Below are positions 6,473 to 14,108 of a DNA stretch of 14,573 bases, piece by piece. Origin of the DNA: an uncultured Eubacteriales bacterium (GTDB lineage: Bacteria > Bacillota > Clostridia > Monoglobales > Monoglobaceae). Each line of letters begins with the position of its first letter. Within the stretch, counting starts at the first letter, position 1. The position numbers were made by a program, and so were the translations under genes. The stretch is taken from positions 1 to 14,573 of the forward strand of contig UQOT01000051.1 of NCBI GenBank assembly GCA_900542675.1, given 5' to 3'. The notes under the pieces are model-generated. The model saw only the letters and a program-made list of their open reading frames with translations, did no database searches and was not told the DNA's origin.

Positions 6473-7357
6473 TTAACACATATTCAGCCATTTTATCTCT
6501 TTGTTCCGCTTAAACCACGTCATCTGCCGCTTGGCATATCTGCGCGAGGAAAGTTTAATTTTGCCGACTGCCTCGTCAAGTGTGCAATCGCCGTTTAAAT
6601 ATTCGACAAGCTCTTTGTATCCGATTGCCTGCATCGCGGTTGAATTTGGATTAAGTCCCATCCTCAGCAGATTTTCAACCTCACTCAAAAGTCCTTGCTG
6701 CATCATTATGTCAACGCGCCTGTCTATCCGGCTGTAGAGCTCATCGCGCTCTCTAAGCATCCCGAATACTTCTGCGTCGTACAACCGCTCCCTACGCGAC
6801 TCCTTATCAAGCTGTGTCTTTGTCACGCCTGTTATCTTATATATTTCAAGCGCTCTAATTACGCGCTTTAAATTATTCGGATGCGAATTTTCGGCGGACT
6901 GCGGGTCTATCTCTTTAAGCATATTGTGAACATACTCATTGCCGTGCCTCTTGGCAAGCAGTTCAAGCTCACGCCGATACTCAGGGTCGCTCTCACTCTC
7001 TTTAAAATCAATATTATTAATCACACTGTCAAAGTAAAGTCCGGTACCTCCGCACAAAATCGGCACTTTCCTGCGAGACAGTATATCACCTATGCACTCT
7101 CTTGCCATCTGAGCAAATTTTGCAACGCTGAAATTCTCCCACGGCTCCGCTATGTCAATCATATGATGAGGAATACCGTCCATTTCCTCCTTTGTCGGCT
7201 TAGCGGTTCCTATATCCATATGCCTGTATATCTGCATAGAGTCACACGATACAACTTCGCCGCCGCACTCAGCCGCAAGCTTTATTGCATAATCCGTTTT
7301 ACCGGAGGCGGTGGGACCAACCACGCCGTATATCTTTGGTTTTTCATCTGTATTCAT
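6473..7357 (-). CDS. miaA: tRNA dimethylallyltransferase MiaA
   Basis: 294 residues, slightly short of the common 300-315 but complete. MiaA transfers the dimethylallyl group from DMAPP to N6 of A37 in tRNAs reading UNN codons; the product is the substrate of MiaB, encoded at the other end of this unit. The P-loop is GPTASGKT (14-21). The catalytic/anticodon-recognition block is SCDSMQIYRHMDIGTAKPT (37-55), with Asp39 the expected general base. Further family motifs are GGTGLYFDSVI (103-113), NNLKRVIRALEIY (161-173), AMQAIGYKELVEYL (241-254) and RRYAKRQMTWFKRN (272-285). The start ATG has an AGGGA site and lies 21 bp after the mutL stop. The mutL-miaA adjacency is widespread in bacteria, but the hfq gene that often follows in proteobacteria is absent. 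Confidence 0.96.
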   Translation of the reverse strand: MNTDEKPKIYGVVGPTASGKTDYAIKLAAECGGEVVSCDSMQIYRHMDIGTAKPTKEEMDGIPHHMIDIAEPWENFSVAKFAQMARECIGDILSRRKVPILCGGTGLYFDSVINNIDFKESESDPEYRRELELLAKRHGNEYVHNMLKEIDPQSAENSHPNNLKRVIRALEIYKITGVTKTQLDKESRRERLYDAEVFGMLRERDELYSRIDRRVDIMMQQGLLSEVENLLRMGLNPNSTAMQAIGYKELVEYLNGDCTLDEAVGKIKLSSRRYAKRQMTWFKRNKEIKWLNMC

Positions 7358-7378
7358 ATATATCCCTAATAATAGCCG

Positions 7379-9313
7379 TCAAACAACGCGTTTGAACATC
7401 TTTTCAATCTCATATTTTGTAATTTCAGCAACAATCGGTCTGCCGTGCGGACAAGTCTTTATCCCCTTTGAATAGAGCTCACTGACCTCACGCACCGTTT
7501 CTGCCATTTCGCTCATTGACAGTCTGTCATTTGCCTTTACTGCGTATTTGCACGAAATCATATCGAGAGCCTTCTCCTCAAAATCGGCAATGGGACGTCT
7601 TATGTTATCGGCAAACGCATCCGCAAGCTCAATCAGCAAATCCCTTATCGCAGCGTCGTCCGCGATTATCGGCGTTTCATTTACTATTACCGTATTTGTG
7701 CCGAACTCCTCAACCGCAAAGCCGAATTTCTTAAACTCATCAAGGTTCGACATAACCGCATCATACTCGATATGGCTGAGGTTCACAACAACCGGTGTCA
7801 GCATCATTTGAGACATACGCTCTCCTGCAAAATATGACTTCTTTAGATTTTCAAACCGCATCCTCTCGTGCGCGGCGTGTTGGTCAATCATAAACAAACT
7901 TTTGCCCTCGCACACAAGAACATAGGTGTCAAAAAGCTGACCTATTATTCTGTAATCCGAGAATATAACTCCGCCTTGTTCTGCTCCGACTTCTTCCTCC
8001 GCGCCGTTTTTGCCGAAGTTCATCTGTATATCCTCGTGCTGAACCGGCTGAGAGAGCTCGCGGGACTCTGCGATTTCATCTTTTATGGTATCGGTATCCG
8101 TCTCCGCCATCGGCTTGGTGTAGTTTAAGTAATTATTGATTATCTTGGGCGTAAGTCCCGCGGAAGCGTCGTTTAAATTAGAACCACCGCCCGAATTTTT
8201 GGGCGGAAATTGCTTTTTATATACGTTATTCGCATTTCCATTACTTCTTGAAAATCCAAAATCCGACGGTCTATCCTCCGATATCTCCATTTTCTGCTGT
8301 TCGGGCTTTTTATAAGGCTCGCCGCCGAACAGAGCATTTTTAACCGCGTGATAAATTATATCATACAGCGCCTTTTCATTCGCGAACTTTACCTCTGTTT
8401 TTGCAGGATGGACATTTACGTCTACAAGCTCCGGCGGCAATTCAATCGCCAGCACGAAAAACGGGAACTTGCCGACCATTATCGAATTTCTAAATGCCTC
8501 TCCCACAATTTTTGACACAACGTGGTTTTTGATATATCTTCCGTTCACAAACAAGGTCTGCTTTGTGCGGTTACCAAACGTAAGCTCGGGCTTTCCGATA
8601 ACGCCGCTTATGCGCACGCCGTCCTCAGTATAATCGACCTTTTCAACAGCCTTCGCAAAATTCAGTCCGTAGACTTTAAGAATTACATTCACTATATCTC
8701 CGTCACCGCTCGTATTAAATATCTGCTTGCCGTCGGAAATATAATCAAAAGCAATATCCGGTCTTGAAAGAGCAAGCCGCGTCAAAAGGTCGGACACATA
8801 TCCGGCCTCGGTGCTATCGCGCTTTAAAAACTTCATTCGCGCGGGAACATTGGCAAATAAATCCTCAACAACCATAATAGTACCGTCCGCGCAAGCAACC
8901 TCGTCCGGCTCGCCGCAAACACCGTGGTCAACCTCATAGTGAACGCCCACATCACTCTTTGCAGTCTTTGTGATGACATCAACCTTTGCGACAGCGCAAA
9001 TACTCGCAAGCGCCTCGCCTCTAAAACCCATTGTTGAAATGCTGAACAAATCGTCGGCACTCCTGAGCTTGCTTGTCGCGTGGCGCAAAAACGCAGTGCT
9101 GACCTGCTCCGGCGGTATGCCGCTGCCGTTATCAGCAACACGTATAAGCTTTATGCCGCCGTTTTTAATCTCGACGGTAATCTTATCCGCGCCCGCATCT
9201 ATCGCGTTCTCAACAAGTTCCTTAACAACAGCCGACGGCCGCTCTGCCACCTCGCCCGCGGCAATTTTATCCGCCACGTCCGGCGGAAGAACCTTTATCA
9301 TATTGTCACTCAA
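7379..9313 (-). CDS. mutL: DNA mismatch repair protein MutL (endonuclease type)
   Basis: 644 residues from a TTG start at 9313. MutL couples mismatch recognition by MutS to strand incision and removal. The N-terminal GHKL ATPase shows VVKELVENAIDAGA (29-42, Glu36 catalytic), DNGSGI (61-66) and STMGFRGEALASI (93-105). VDVNVHPAKTEVKF (297-310) closes the ATPase/transducer region. A polar linker (about 330-450, with GGGS and Asn-rich stretches) leads to the C-terminal dimerisation/nuclease domain. That domain carries the metal-binding endonuclease motif DQHAAHERMRFE (477-488), SCKYAVKAND (587-596) and CPHGRP (621-626), as expected for bacteria lacking MutH. The TTG is preferred to an ATG 12 bp later because GGCGGTGA lies 8 bp (from GGCGG) before it. 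It is 18 bp downstream of mutS. Confidence 0.96.
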   Translation of the reverse strand: MSDNMIKVLPPDVADKIAAGEVAERPSAVVKELVENAIDAGADKITVEIKNGGIKLIRVADNGSGIPPEQVSTAFLRHATSKLRSADDLFSISTMGFRGEALASICAVAKVDVITKTAKSDVGVHYEVDHGVCGEPDEVACADGTIMVVEDLFANVPARMKFLKRDSTEAGYVSDLLTRLALSRPDIAFDYISDGKQIFNTSGDGDIVNVILKVYGLNFAKAVEKVDYTEDGVRISGVIGKPELTFGNRTKQTLFVNGRYIKNHVVSKIVGEAFRNSIMVGKFPFFVLAIELPPELVDVNVHPAKTEVKFANEKALYDIIYHAVKNALFGGEPYKKPEQQKMEISEDRPSDFGFSRSNGNANNVYKKQFPPKNSGGGSNLNDASAGLTPKIINNYLNYTKPMAETDTDTIKDEIAESRELSQPVQHEDIQMNFGKNGAEEEVGAEQGGVIFSDYRIIGQLFDTYVLVCEGKSLFMIDQHAAHERMRFENLKKSYFAGERMSQMMLTPVVVNLSHIEYDAVMSNLDEFKKFGFAVEEFGTNTVIVNETPIIADDAAIRDLLIELADAFADNIRRPIADFEEKALDMISCKYAVKANDRLSMSEMAETVREVSELYSKGIKTCPHGRPIVAEITKYEIEKMFKRVV

Positions 9314-9318
9314 TTATT

Positions 9319-9326
9319 TCACCGCC
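9319..9326 (-). promoter_or_regulatory. Ribosome-binding site selecting the TTG start of mutL
   Basis: GGCGGTGA matches the ideal GGAGGTGA at seven of eight positions and is spaced 8 bp (GGCGG core) from the TTG at 9313. The ATG at 9301 is 20 bp from this site and has only a poor GAG nearby, so initiation at TTG is more likely. Confidence 0.6.
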
Positions 9327-9331
9327 CAAAT

Positions 9332-11977
9332 CTACAATTTCTTTGCCTTTGCCTGAAGTTCATATAGCTTCGTGAGCGCTTCCATAGGCGTCACAATATT
9401 TAAATCAAGCTGTTTAAGCTCCCTTACAACTTCGTTATCGGAGGCTGCAAAAAAGTCCATCTGCTCGTCAAATCCGTTATCATTTTTAATACTTCCGCCC
9501 ACGTTCGTCTTTATGGGCGCTGTATCAACCCGCTTTTGGCCGCGGCTTTCAAGCACTCCCGCAATCTCCTTGGCGCGCTTTATAACTGACTTTTTAACCC
9601 CGGCAAGATATGCAACCTCAACGCCGTAGCTCTCGTCCGCTCCGCCCGGAATAATCTTTCTGAGAAAAGTTATATCGTCACCGTGCTTCTTAACCGCTAT
9701 ACAATAATTTTTTACGTTGTCTATCGAATTTTCAAGCTCGGTCAGTTCGTGATAATGCGTTGCAAACAATGTTTTTGCCCCGCATTTTTTCACATCGGCT
9801 ATATGTTCAACCACCGCCCACGCGATGCTTAATCCGTCATATGTACTCGTTCCCCTGCCAATCTCGTCGAGTATAATAAGACTATTTTTTGTCGCATTGT
9901 TTAATATGTATGCAACTTCCTTCATTTCAACCATAAAGGTACTCTCGCCTGAACTCAAATCATCAGATGCGCCGACGCGAGTAAATATTTTGTCCGTAAT
10001 TCCTATCTCCGCCGAGGACGCCGGAACAAAGCTTCCCATCTGCGCCATAAGCGTGATTACCGCGACCTGACGCATATAAGTTGACTTACCCGCCATATTC
10101 GGTCCGGTTATTATAGAAATCTGATTTCTACCGTTATCAAGCTTTGTGTCGTTCGGAATAAATATATTTGAGCTGCCCAACGCTTCGACCACCGGGTGTC
10201 TGCCGTCTTTTATAACTATTTTATCAGAGTCATTCACCTCAGGCATAACGTAACCGTTTTTTTCAGCTACAGCCGCAAGCGAACACAGTACGTCTACAAC
10301 AGCAACAACCTCTGCGGTTCTTCGTATGTCCGCATACTGCTCCGCCACCTTGTCGCGCACAGTACAGAAGATATTGTACTCCATCTCGTTTACGCTTGTG
10401 TCCGCGTTAAGTATTTCTTCCTCAAGTTCCTTGATTTCGGGCGTTACGTATCTCTCGGCATTTACAAGCGTCTGCTTACGGATAAAGTGCTCCGGCACAT
10501 CATCTATATTTGACTTGCTGACCTCAATATAATAACCGAATACCTTGTTATATCCGAGCTTCATATTCTTAATTCCGCTGCTCTCTTTTTCCTTCTCGAC
10601 CAAATCCTTCAGCCACGAACGTCCGTCGATCAGCACACTGCGAACTTTGTCAAGCTCCGCATCCGCCCCGCTCTTAATCATACCGCCGTTTCTGAGCGAA
10701 GCCGGCGCCTCATCGTCGATTGTATCATAGATTAGCTTATATAAATCACTCAGTACGCTGAGCTCTTTAAGCTGCGACGTCAAGAGCTTGCTTGAGCACC
10801 GCTCAAGGCAGCTTTTAACAGCAGGGAGCTTGCCGAACGAACTTTTAAGATTCAGTAAATCGTGACAGTTTGCGGTCTTATATACAACCTTTGACGCGAG
10901 TCGTTCGATATCCTTTATGCCTCTTAGCGCTTCGACAAACTCCGCGCGCAGCAGTGGGTTTTTATAGAGCTCATCCACCGCATACAAACGGTTTTGTATG
11001 CGAATTCGTTTCGTAAGCGGAGCCGTAATCATCTTACGCATAAGCCTTCCGCCCATCGAAGTCTTTGTTTTGTTAAGCACGGACAAAAGACTGCCTTTTT
11101 CCGAGCGGCCGCGTATAGTCTCGGTTATCTCAAGATTTCGCATACTGTAAACATCAATCTGCATAGTCCCCTCGCCCGAGAGGATTTCGATATCTTTAAG
11201 ATTGTTCAGTTCGGTTTTCTGCGTATCCTTTAAGTACTCAACTATACCGCCGAGACTGCACACCGCGGCGCTCATACCGCTAAATCCGAGACTCTCGGGG
11301 CTTCCAAACTGATTTTCCGTATTGTCCGCAGCAGCGTCATATTCAAATGCCCAGTCGTAGTAATTCCTGATAAAGCAGTCAAACTTCTGCTTTAAAAAGT
11401 TAACACAATCGGTTTTTTCAAACGCTCTGAGGTTCATAATAATTTCGCTCGGGCAAAATCTTACAAGCTCGCTTACGACCTCATTATCCGCGTTTGTGCC
11501 GCTGTACTGACCTACAAACACCTCACCCGTGGTTATATCGACAAAGGTCAGTCCGACCGCATCTTCCGTGCGGCAATATGAGCAAAGATAGTTATTCCTC
11601 TGATCGTCGAGCGCCGCCGTATCCATAATCGTGCCGGGTGTGATTACCCGAATAACCTCGCGCCGAACTATATCCTTCGCCTCTTTCGGGTCTTCCGCCT
11701 GTTCACACACCGCAACATTATAGCCGTGCGCAACAAGCTTGCTCACGTAACTGTCAACAGAATGAAAAGGAACGCCGCACATAGGTGCGCGCTCCTCCAG
11801 ACCGCACGCACGGCCTGTCAATGCAATATCCAAAACTTTTGACGCAGTCAGCGCATCATCAAAAAACATTTCATAAAAATCACCGAGACGATACATAAGG
11901 ATTGCATCCTCGTACTGGTCCTTTACGGAAAAGTACTGCTTCATCATCGGCGTTAATTGTTCCCTGTCTATTATCAT
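9332..11977 (-). CDS. mutS: DNA mismatch repair protein MutS
   Basis: 881 residues, full length for MutS1. It recognises mismatches and small loops as a clamp-like dimer and recruits MutL in an ATP-dependent way. The mismatch-reading motif GDFYEMF is at 32-38 (Phe34 and Glu36). The connector, core and lever regions fill about 130-560, including KLGYNKVFGYYIEVSKSN (473-490). The ATPase has Walker A TGPNMAGKSTYMRQ (624-637), a signature-like SDDLSSGESTFMVEM (671-685), Walker B ILDEIGRGTSTYDGLS (702-717) and ATHYHELTEL (739-748). The C-terminal tail has a beta-clamp-type motif QMDFF (839-843) followed by a short helical end (853-880). A 50-bp gap separates it from the ylbF-like gene upstream; mutL follows after 18 bp. 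Confidence 0.98.
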   Translation of the reverse strand: MIIDREQLTPMMKQYFSVKDQYEDAILMYRLGDFYEMFFDDALTASKVLDIALTGRACGLEERAPMCGVPFHSVDSYVSKLVAHGYNVAVCEQAEDPKEAKDIVRREVIRVITPGTIMDTAALDDQRNNYLCSYCRTEDAVGLTFVDITTGEVFVGQYSGTNADNEVVSELVRFCPSEIIMNLRAFEKTDCVNFLKQKFDCFIRNYYDWAFEYDAAADNTENQFGSPESLGFSGMSAAVCSLGGIVEYLKDTQKTELNNLKDIEILSGEGTMQIDVYSMRNLEITETIRGRSEKGSLLSVLNKTKTSMGGRLMRKMITAPLTKRIRIQNRLYAVDELYKNPLLRAEFVEALRGIKDIERLASKVVYKTANCHDLLNLKSSFGKLPAVKSCLERCSSKLLTSQLKELSVLSDLYKLIYDTIDDEAPASLRNGGMIKSGADAELDKVRSVLIDGRSWLKDLVEKEKESSGIKNMKLGYNKVFGYYIEVSKSNIDDVPEHFIRKQTLVNAERYVTPEIKELEEEILNADTSVNEMEYNIFCTVRDKVAEQYADIRRTAEVVAVVDVLCSLAAVAEKNGYVMPEVNDSDKIVIKDGRHPVVEALGSSNIFIPNDTKLDNGRNQISIITGPNMAGKSTYMRQVAVITLMAQMGSFVPASSAEIGITDKIFTRVGASDDLSSGESTFMVEMKEVAYILNNATKNSLIILDEIGRGTSTYDGLSIAWAVVEHIADVKKCGAKTLFATHYHELTELENSIDNVKNYCIAVKKHGDDITFLRKIIPGGADESYGVEVAYLAGVKKSVIKRAKEIAGVLESRGQKRVDTAPIKTNVGGSIKNDNGFDEQMDFFAASDNEVVRELKQLDLNIVTPMEALTKLYELQAKAKKL

Positions 11978-12027
11978 AATTCAGCCCCTTCTTTGACATA
12001 TGCGCACCGCTTTTTTATTTTTAATTA

Positions 12028-12426
12028 TTAATGGCAACCACCGCAGGTTGAACACGAACCCGTGCAGCCGCCCTCTTCCTCGCCTACTATAAAGTGCTTT
12101 AATATACTGTCCATCTGTCCGAGCAGCATTTCATACGCGCTCGCCGCCTCAAGGTATTCCTTAATCGTCGGATTAGCAGCGATTTTCTCAAACTCCTTCT
12201 GAAGATAATCGTTCACCTGCTTCGCCTCTTCGGGTGTCGGCTGCTTTTCTCTGAACTCATTCATCTTCTGCTCTCTTAACCTATTGTATCCGTCAATTAA
12301 GCTCTTTGCCTCGGCGTCCTTTAAAAGATTTTCGCTTGTTTCGTCCGCCTTTTGCTTAATCGGGCTTATCTTAATAAGCTCGCCGAGTTCTCTTGCCTTT
12401 TCAAAAATTGCTTCCTGATTTGTCAT
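12028..12426 (-). CDS. YlbF/YmcA (Ric) family protein with cysteine-rich tail
   Basis: 132 residues. The Com_YlbF family includes B. subtilis YlbF and YmcA, which with YaaT form the RicAFT complex that assists RNase Y in mRNA maturation and affects competence, biofilm and sporulation; that complex carries iron-sulfur clusters. Here the body is helical (about 1-112), with the family-like ARELGELIKISP (11-22) and a conserved-looking EFEKIAANPTIKEYLEAASAYE stretch at about 78-99. The tail has four cysteines (C121, C125, C128, C131) and a final His132, consistent with metal or Fe-S binding. The location between miaB and mutS matches ymcA in B. subtilis (ymcB-ymcA-cotE-mutS-mutL), so a YmcA role is plausible, but YlbF and YmcA cannot be separated by eye. 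The start has an AAAGGAGAAA site. Confidence 0.82.
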   Translation of the reverse strand: MTNQEAIFEKARELGELIKISPIKQKADETSENLLKDAEAKSLIDGYNRLREQKMNEFREKQPTPEEAKQVNDYLQKEFEKIAANPTIKEYLEAASAYEMLLGQMDSILKHFIVGEEEGGCTGSCSTCGGCH

Positions 12427-12442
12427 ATACTTTCTCCTTTAA

Positions 12443-13909
12443 TTATACTAAAAGTTCACCGAGCAGAGACCACGTCTGCGCCTTTGTAATCTTTATATCG
12501 CGAATTGTGCCTATCAATTCATTTTGCTTAAGGCCGCTCTTTTCGTACTCAAAATTCACAACCTTGCCGCCCTCGGTGCGTCCTGTCAAAGCGCTTTCAT
12601 TTGTCTTGCTGACGCCCTCGACTAAGACCTTCTCGATTTTTCCCACATACTTATCATTCTTAAGTTTTGAGATTTCATTCTGAAGCATAAGCATTCTGTC
12701 AAAATTTTTATGCTTTTGCTCATCGCTGAGCACATTTTCCATCTCTGCTGCGGGAGTTCCGACACGCGGCGAATATATGAACGAAAATATCATATCATAC
12801 TGAGCTGTCTTTAATATACTGAGTGTCTCCTCAAAATACTCCTGCGTCTCGGTAGGGAAGCCGACTATTATATCGGTAGTTATCACAATATCGGGTATTG
12901 CTGCCTTCACCTTGTTTAGTTTTTCCAAATACTGCTCACGCGTGTATTTGCGGTTCATATCCTTTAAAACTCTGTCAGAACCCGACTGAACCGGCAGATG
13001 CAGTTGATTGCATATCTTTTTCTCCTCAGCCATCACCGCGATAAGCTCGTCCGAAATATCCTTCGGATGACTTGTCATAAATCTCACACGCTCAATTCCG
13101 TCTATGCGGCATACCTCTCTTAAAAGCTCGTGAAACTTAACGCCGCCGTTTAAGTCGTTGCCGTAGGAATTGACGTTCTGCCCCAGCAGCATAATCTCTT
13201 TATATCCCTGCTCAGCGACAGAACGGCACTCGCTTAAAATATCCTCCGCATTTCTGCTGCGCTCTCTGCCCCTGACATAAGGCACAATACAATATGAGCA
13301 GAAGTTGTTGCAGCCGTACATTATCGGGATCTTCGCAAGAGGCGGCATATCGCGCTCTACCGGAATATCCTCAAATATTCTGCCCTGCTCTGCGCGGTTA
13401 TCAAATACGCGCTGTTTCTCTATCGCTCCGAATAATATCTCCGGAAAGCGATACAGCGCATGAGTTCCAAAAACCATATCGACGTGCTTATACTTTTGCT
13501 TAATTTGCTTTGCGATGTGTTCCTGCTGCATCATACAGCCGCACAGGGCGATCACCGTGTCCGGGTGCTCCGCCTTATAGGACTTGAGCGCCCCCACGTT
13601 GCCAAACACCCGATCCTCTGCGTGCTCCCGCACGGCGCAGGTGTTAAAGAGAATAAACTGTGCTTTGTGCCGATCGTCGGTAAACGCGTAGCCCATATCC
13701 GCCAGCATACCCTTAATATGTTCGCTGTCCGCCACATTCTGTTGGCAGCCGTAGGTGATCACACAGGCCAGGGGCTTGTCCGTATAGCGGCTTTGCAGCA
13801 CCGCCTGCACCTTGGCAGCGTTCTCTCTTTGGGCATCCAGTTCTTCTTTGCTGATGGTCTTGGTATTGATCAAGGGTACTTCCTCCGACATTGGCTTACA
13901 AAAGCCCAT
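12443..13909 (-). CDS. miaB: tRNA-2-methylthio-N6-dimethylallyladenosine synthase MiaB
   Basis: 488 residues from the ATG at 13909, chosen because AGGAG sits 6 bp upstream; a GTG 15 bp earlier lacks such a site. MiaB is a radical-SAM methylthiotransferase adding a methylthio group at C2 of i6A37, acting after MiaA. The N-terminal UPF0004 domain supplies auxiliary-cluster cysteines C55 (ITYGCQQN), C91 (NTCAVRE) and C125 (ALCGCMMQQE). The radical-SAM motif is MYGCNNFCSYCIVPYVRGRE (C200, C204, C207). LHLPVQSGSDRVLKDMNR (304-321) and TDIIVGFPTET (345-355) are typical, and a TRAM domain ends the protein (about 415-485). The first ~50 residues before TYGC are an extension common in Firmicutes. Codon use changes sharply near codons 125-160: eight Ile codons before it are ATC or ATT only, while ATA is frequent afterwards. 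The protein reads through without a break, so it is either a recombinant gene or an assembly join. Confidence 0.93.
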   Translation of the reverse strand: MGFCKPMSEEVPLINTKTISKEELDAQRENAAKVQAVLQSRYTDKPLACVITYGCQQNVADSEHIKGMLADMGYAFTDDRHKAQFILFNTCAVREHAEDRVFGNVGALKSYKAEHPDTVIALCGCMMQQEHIAKQIKQKYKHVDMVFGTHALYRFPEILFGAIEKQRVFDNRAEQGRIFEDIPVERDMPPLAKIPIMYGCNNFCSYCIVPYVRGRERSRNAEDILSECRSVAEQGYKEIMLLGQNVNSYGNDLNGGVKFHELLREVCRIDGIERVRFMTSHPKDISDELIAVMAEEKKICNQLHLPVQSGSDRVLKDMNRKYTREQYLEKLNKVKAAIPDIVITTDIIVGFPTETQEYFEETLSILKTAQYDMIFSFIYSPRVGTPAAEMENVLSDEQKHKNFDRMLMLQNEISKLKNDKYVGKIEKVLVEGVSKTNESALTGRTEGGKVVNFEYEKSGLKQNELIGTIRDIKITKAQTWSLLGELLV

Positions 13910-13915
13910 TTCAGG

Positions 13916-13920
13916 CTCCT
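13916..13920 (-). promoter_or_regulatory. Ribosome-binding site setting the miaB start
   Basis: AGGAG, 6 bp before the ATG at 13909. It lies between that ATG and the alternative GTG at 13924, so only the ATG is properly served. Confidence 0.6.
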
Positions 13921-13932
13921 GCACATTATAGC

Positions 13933-13961
13933 ATTATAACAAATTCCGCGCCACGGTTCAA
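13933..13961 (-). promoter_or_regulatory. Sigma-A-type promoter for the miaB-mutS-mutL-miaA unit
   Basis: On the minus strand TTGAAC (13961-13956) and TATAAT (13938-13933) are 17 bp apart. A second TATAAT follows at 13930-13925. Transcription from the first -10 would start near 13926, leaving about 17 nt before the ATG. This promoter lies in the compositionally different right end of the window, so whether it truly belongs to the mutS unit depends on whether that junction is natural. Confidence 0.65.
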
Positions 13962-13993
13962 TATATATAATATATAATATTTATTAAAAATAA

Positions 13994-14009
13994 GTGAATT
14001 TTTGTTCAC
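13994..14009. repeat. Inverted repeat GTGAA-N6-TTCAC between miaB and malQ
   Basis: A 5-bp inverted repeat with a 6-bp AT-rich spacer in the divergent intergenic region, just upstream of the -35 of the malQ promoter and beside a 30-bp tract made almost only of A and T (13961-13990). The size and position suit a regulator operator, but short inverted repeats arise by chance in AT-rich DNA. Confidence 0.3.
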
Positions 14010-14023
14010 CTTGCACCCTGCCA

Positions 14024-14052
14024 TTGCTTTTGACGGCAAAAAGTGTTAAAAT
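14024..14052 (+). promoter_or_regulatory. Possible promoter for malQ
   Basis: TTGCTT (14024-14029) and TAAAAT (14047-14052) are 17 bp apart on the plus strand, an acceptable sigma-A match. The predicted start near 14059 puts the hairpin at 14062-14080 almost at the 5' end of the transcript. Confidence 0.5.
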
Positions 14053-14061
14053 CCATACTTG

Positions 14062-14080
14062 CGTGCCGTGGATCGGCACG
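14062..14080 (+). promoter_or_regulatory. Perfect 7-bp hairpin in the malQ 5' leader
   Basis: CGTGCCG pairs with CGGCACG around a TGGAT loop. No T-run follows, so it is not a terminator. It lies 18 bp before the Shine-Dalgarno site and close to the likely transcript 5' end. A 5'-end stabilising stem or a protein-binding site are possibilities; neither is shown. Confidence 0.4.
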
Positions 14081-14108
14081 GAAAGAAGCAATTTGACGAG
14101 GTGATCTT

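Noticed and set aside
13961..13990. AT-rich tract as a replication origin or insertion scar
   Set aside because: It is only about 30 bp, has no DnaA-box cluster, direct repeats or terminal inverted repeats, and is explained as promoter-flanking DNA.
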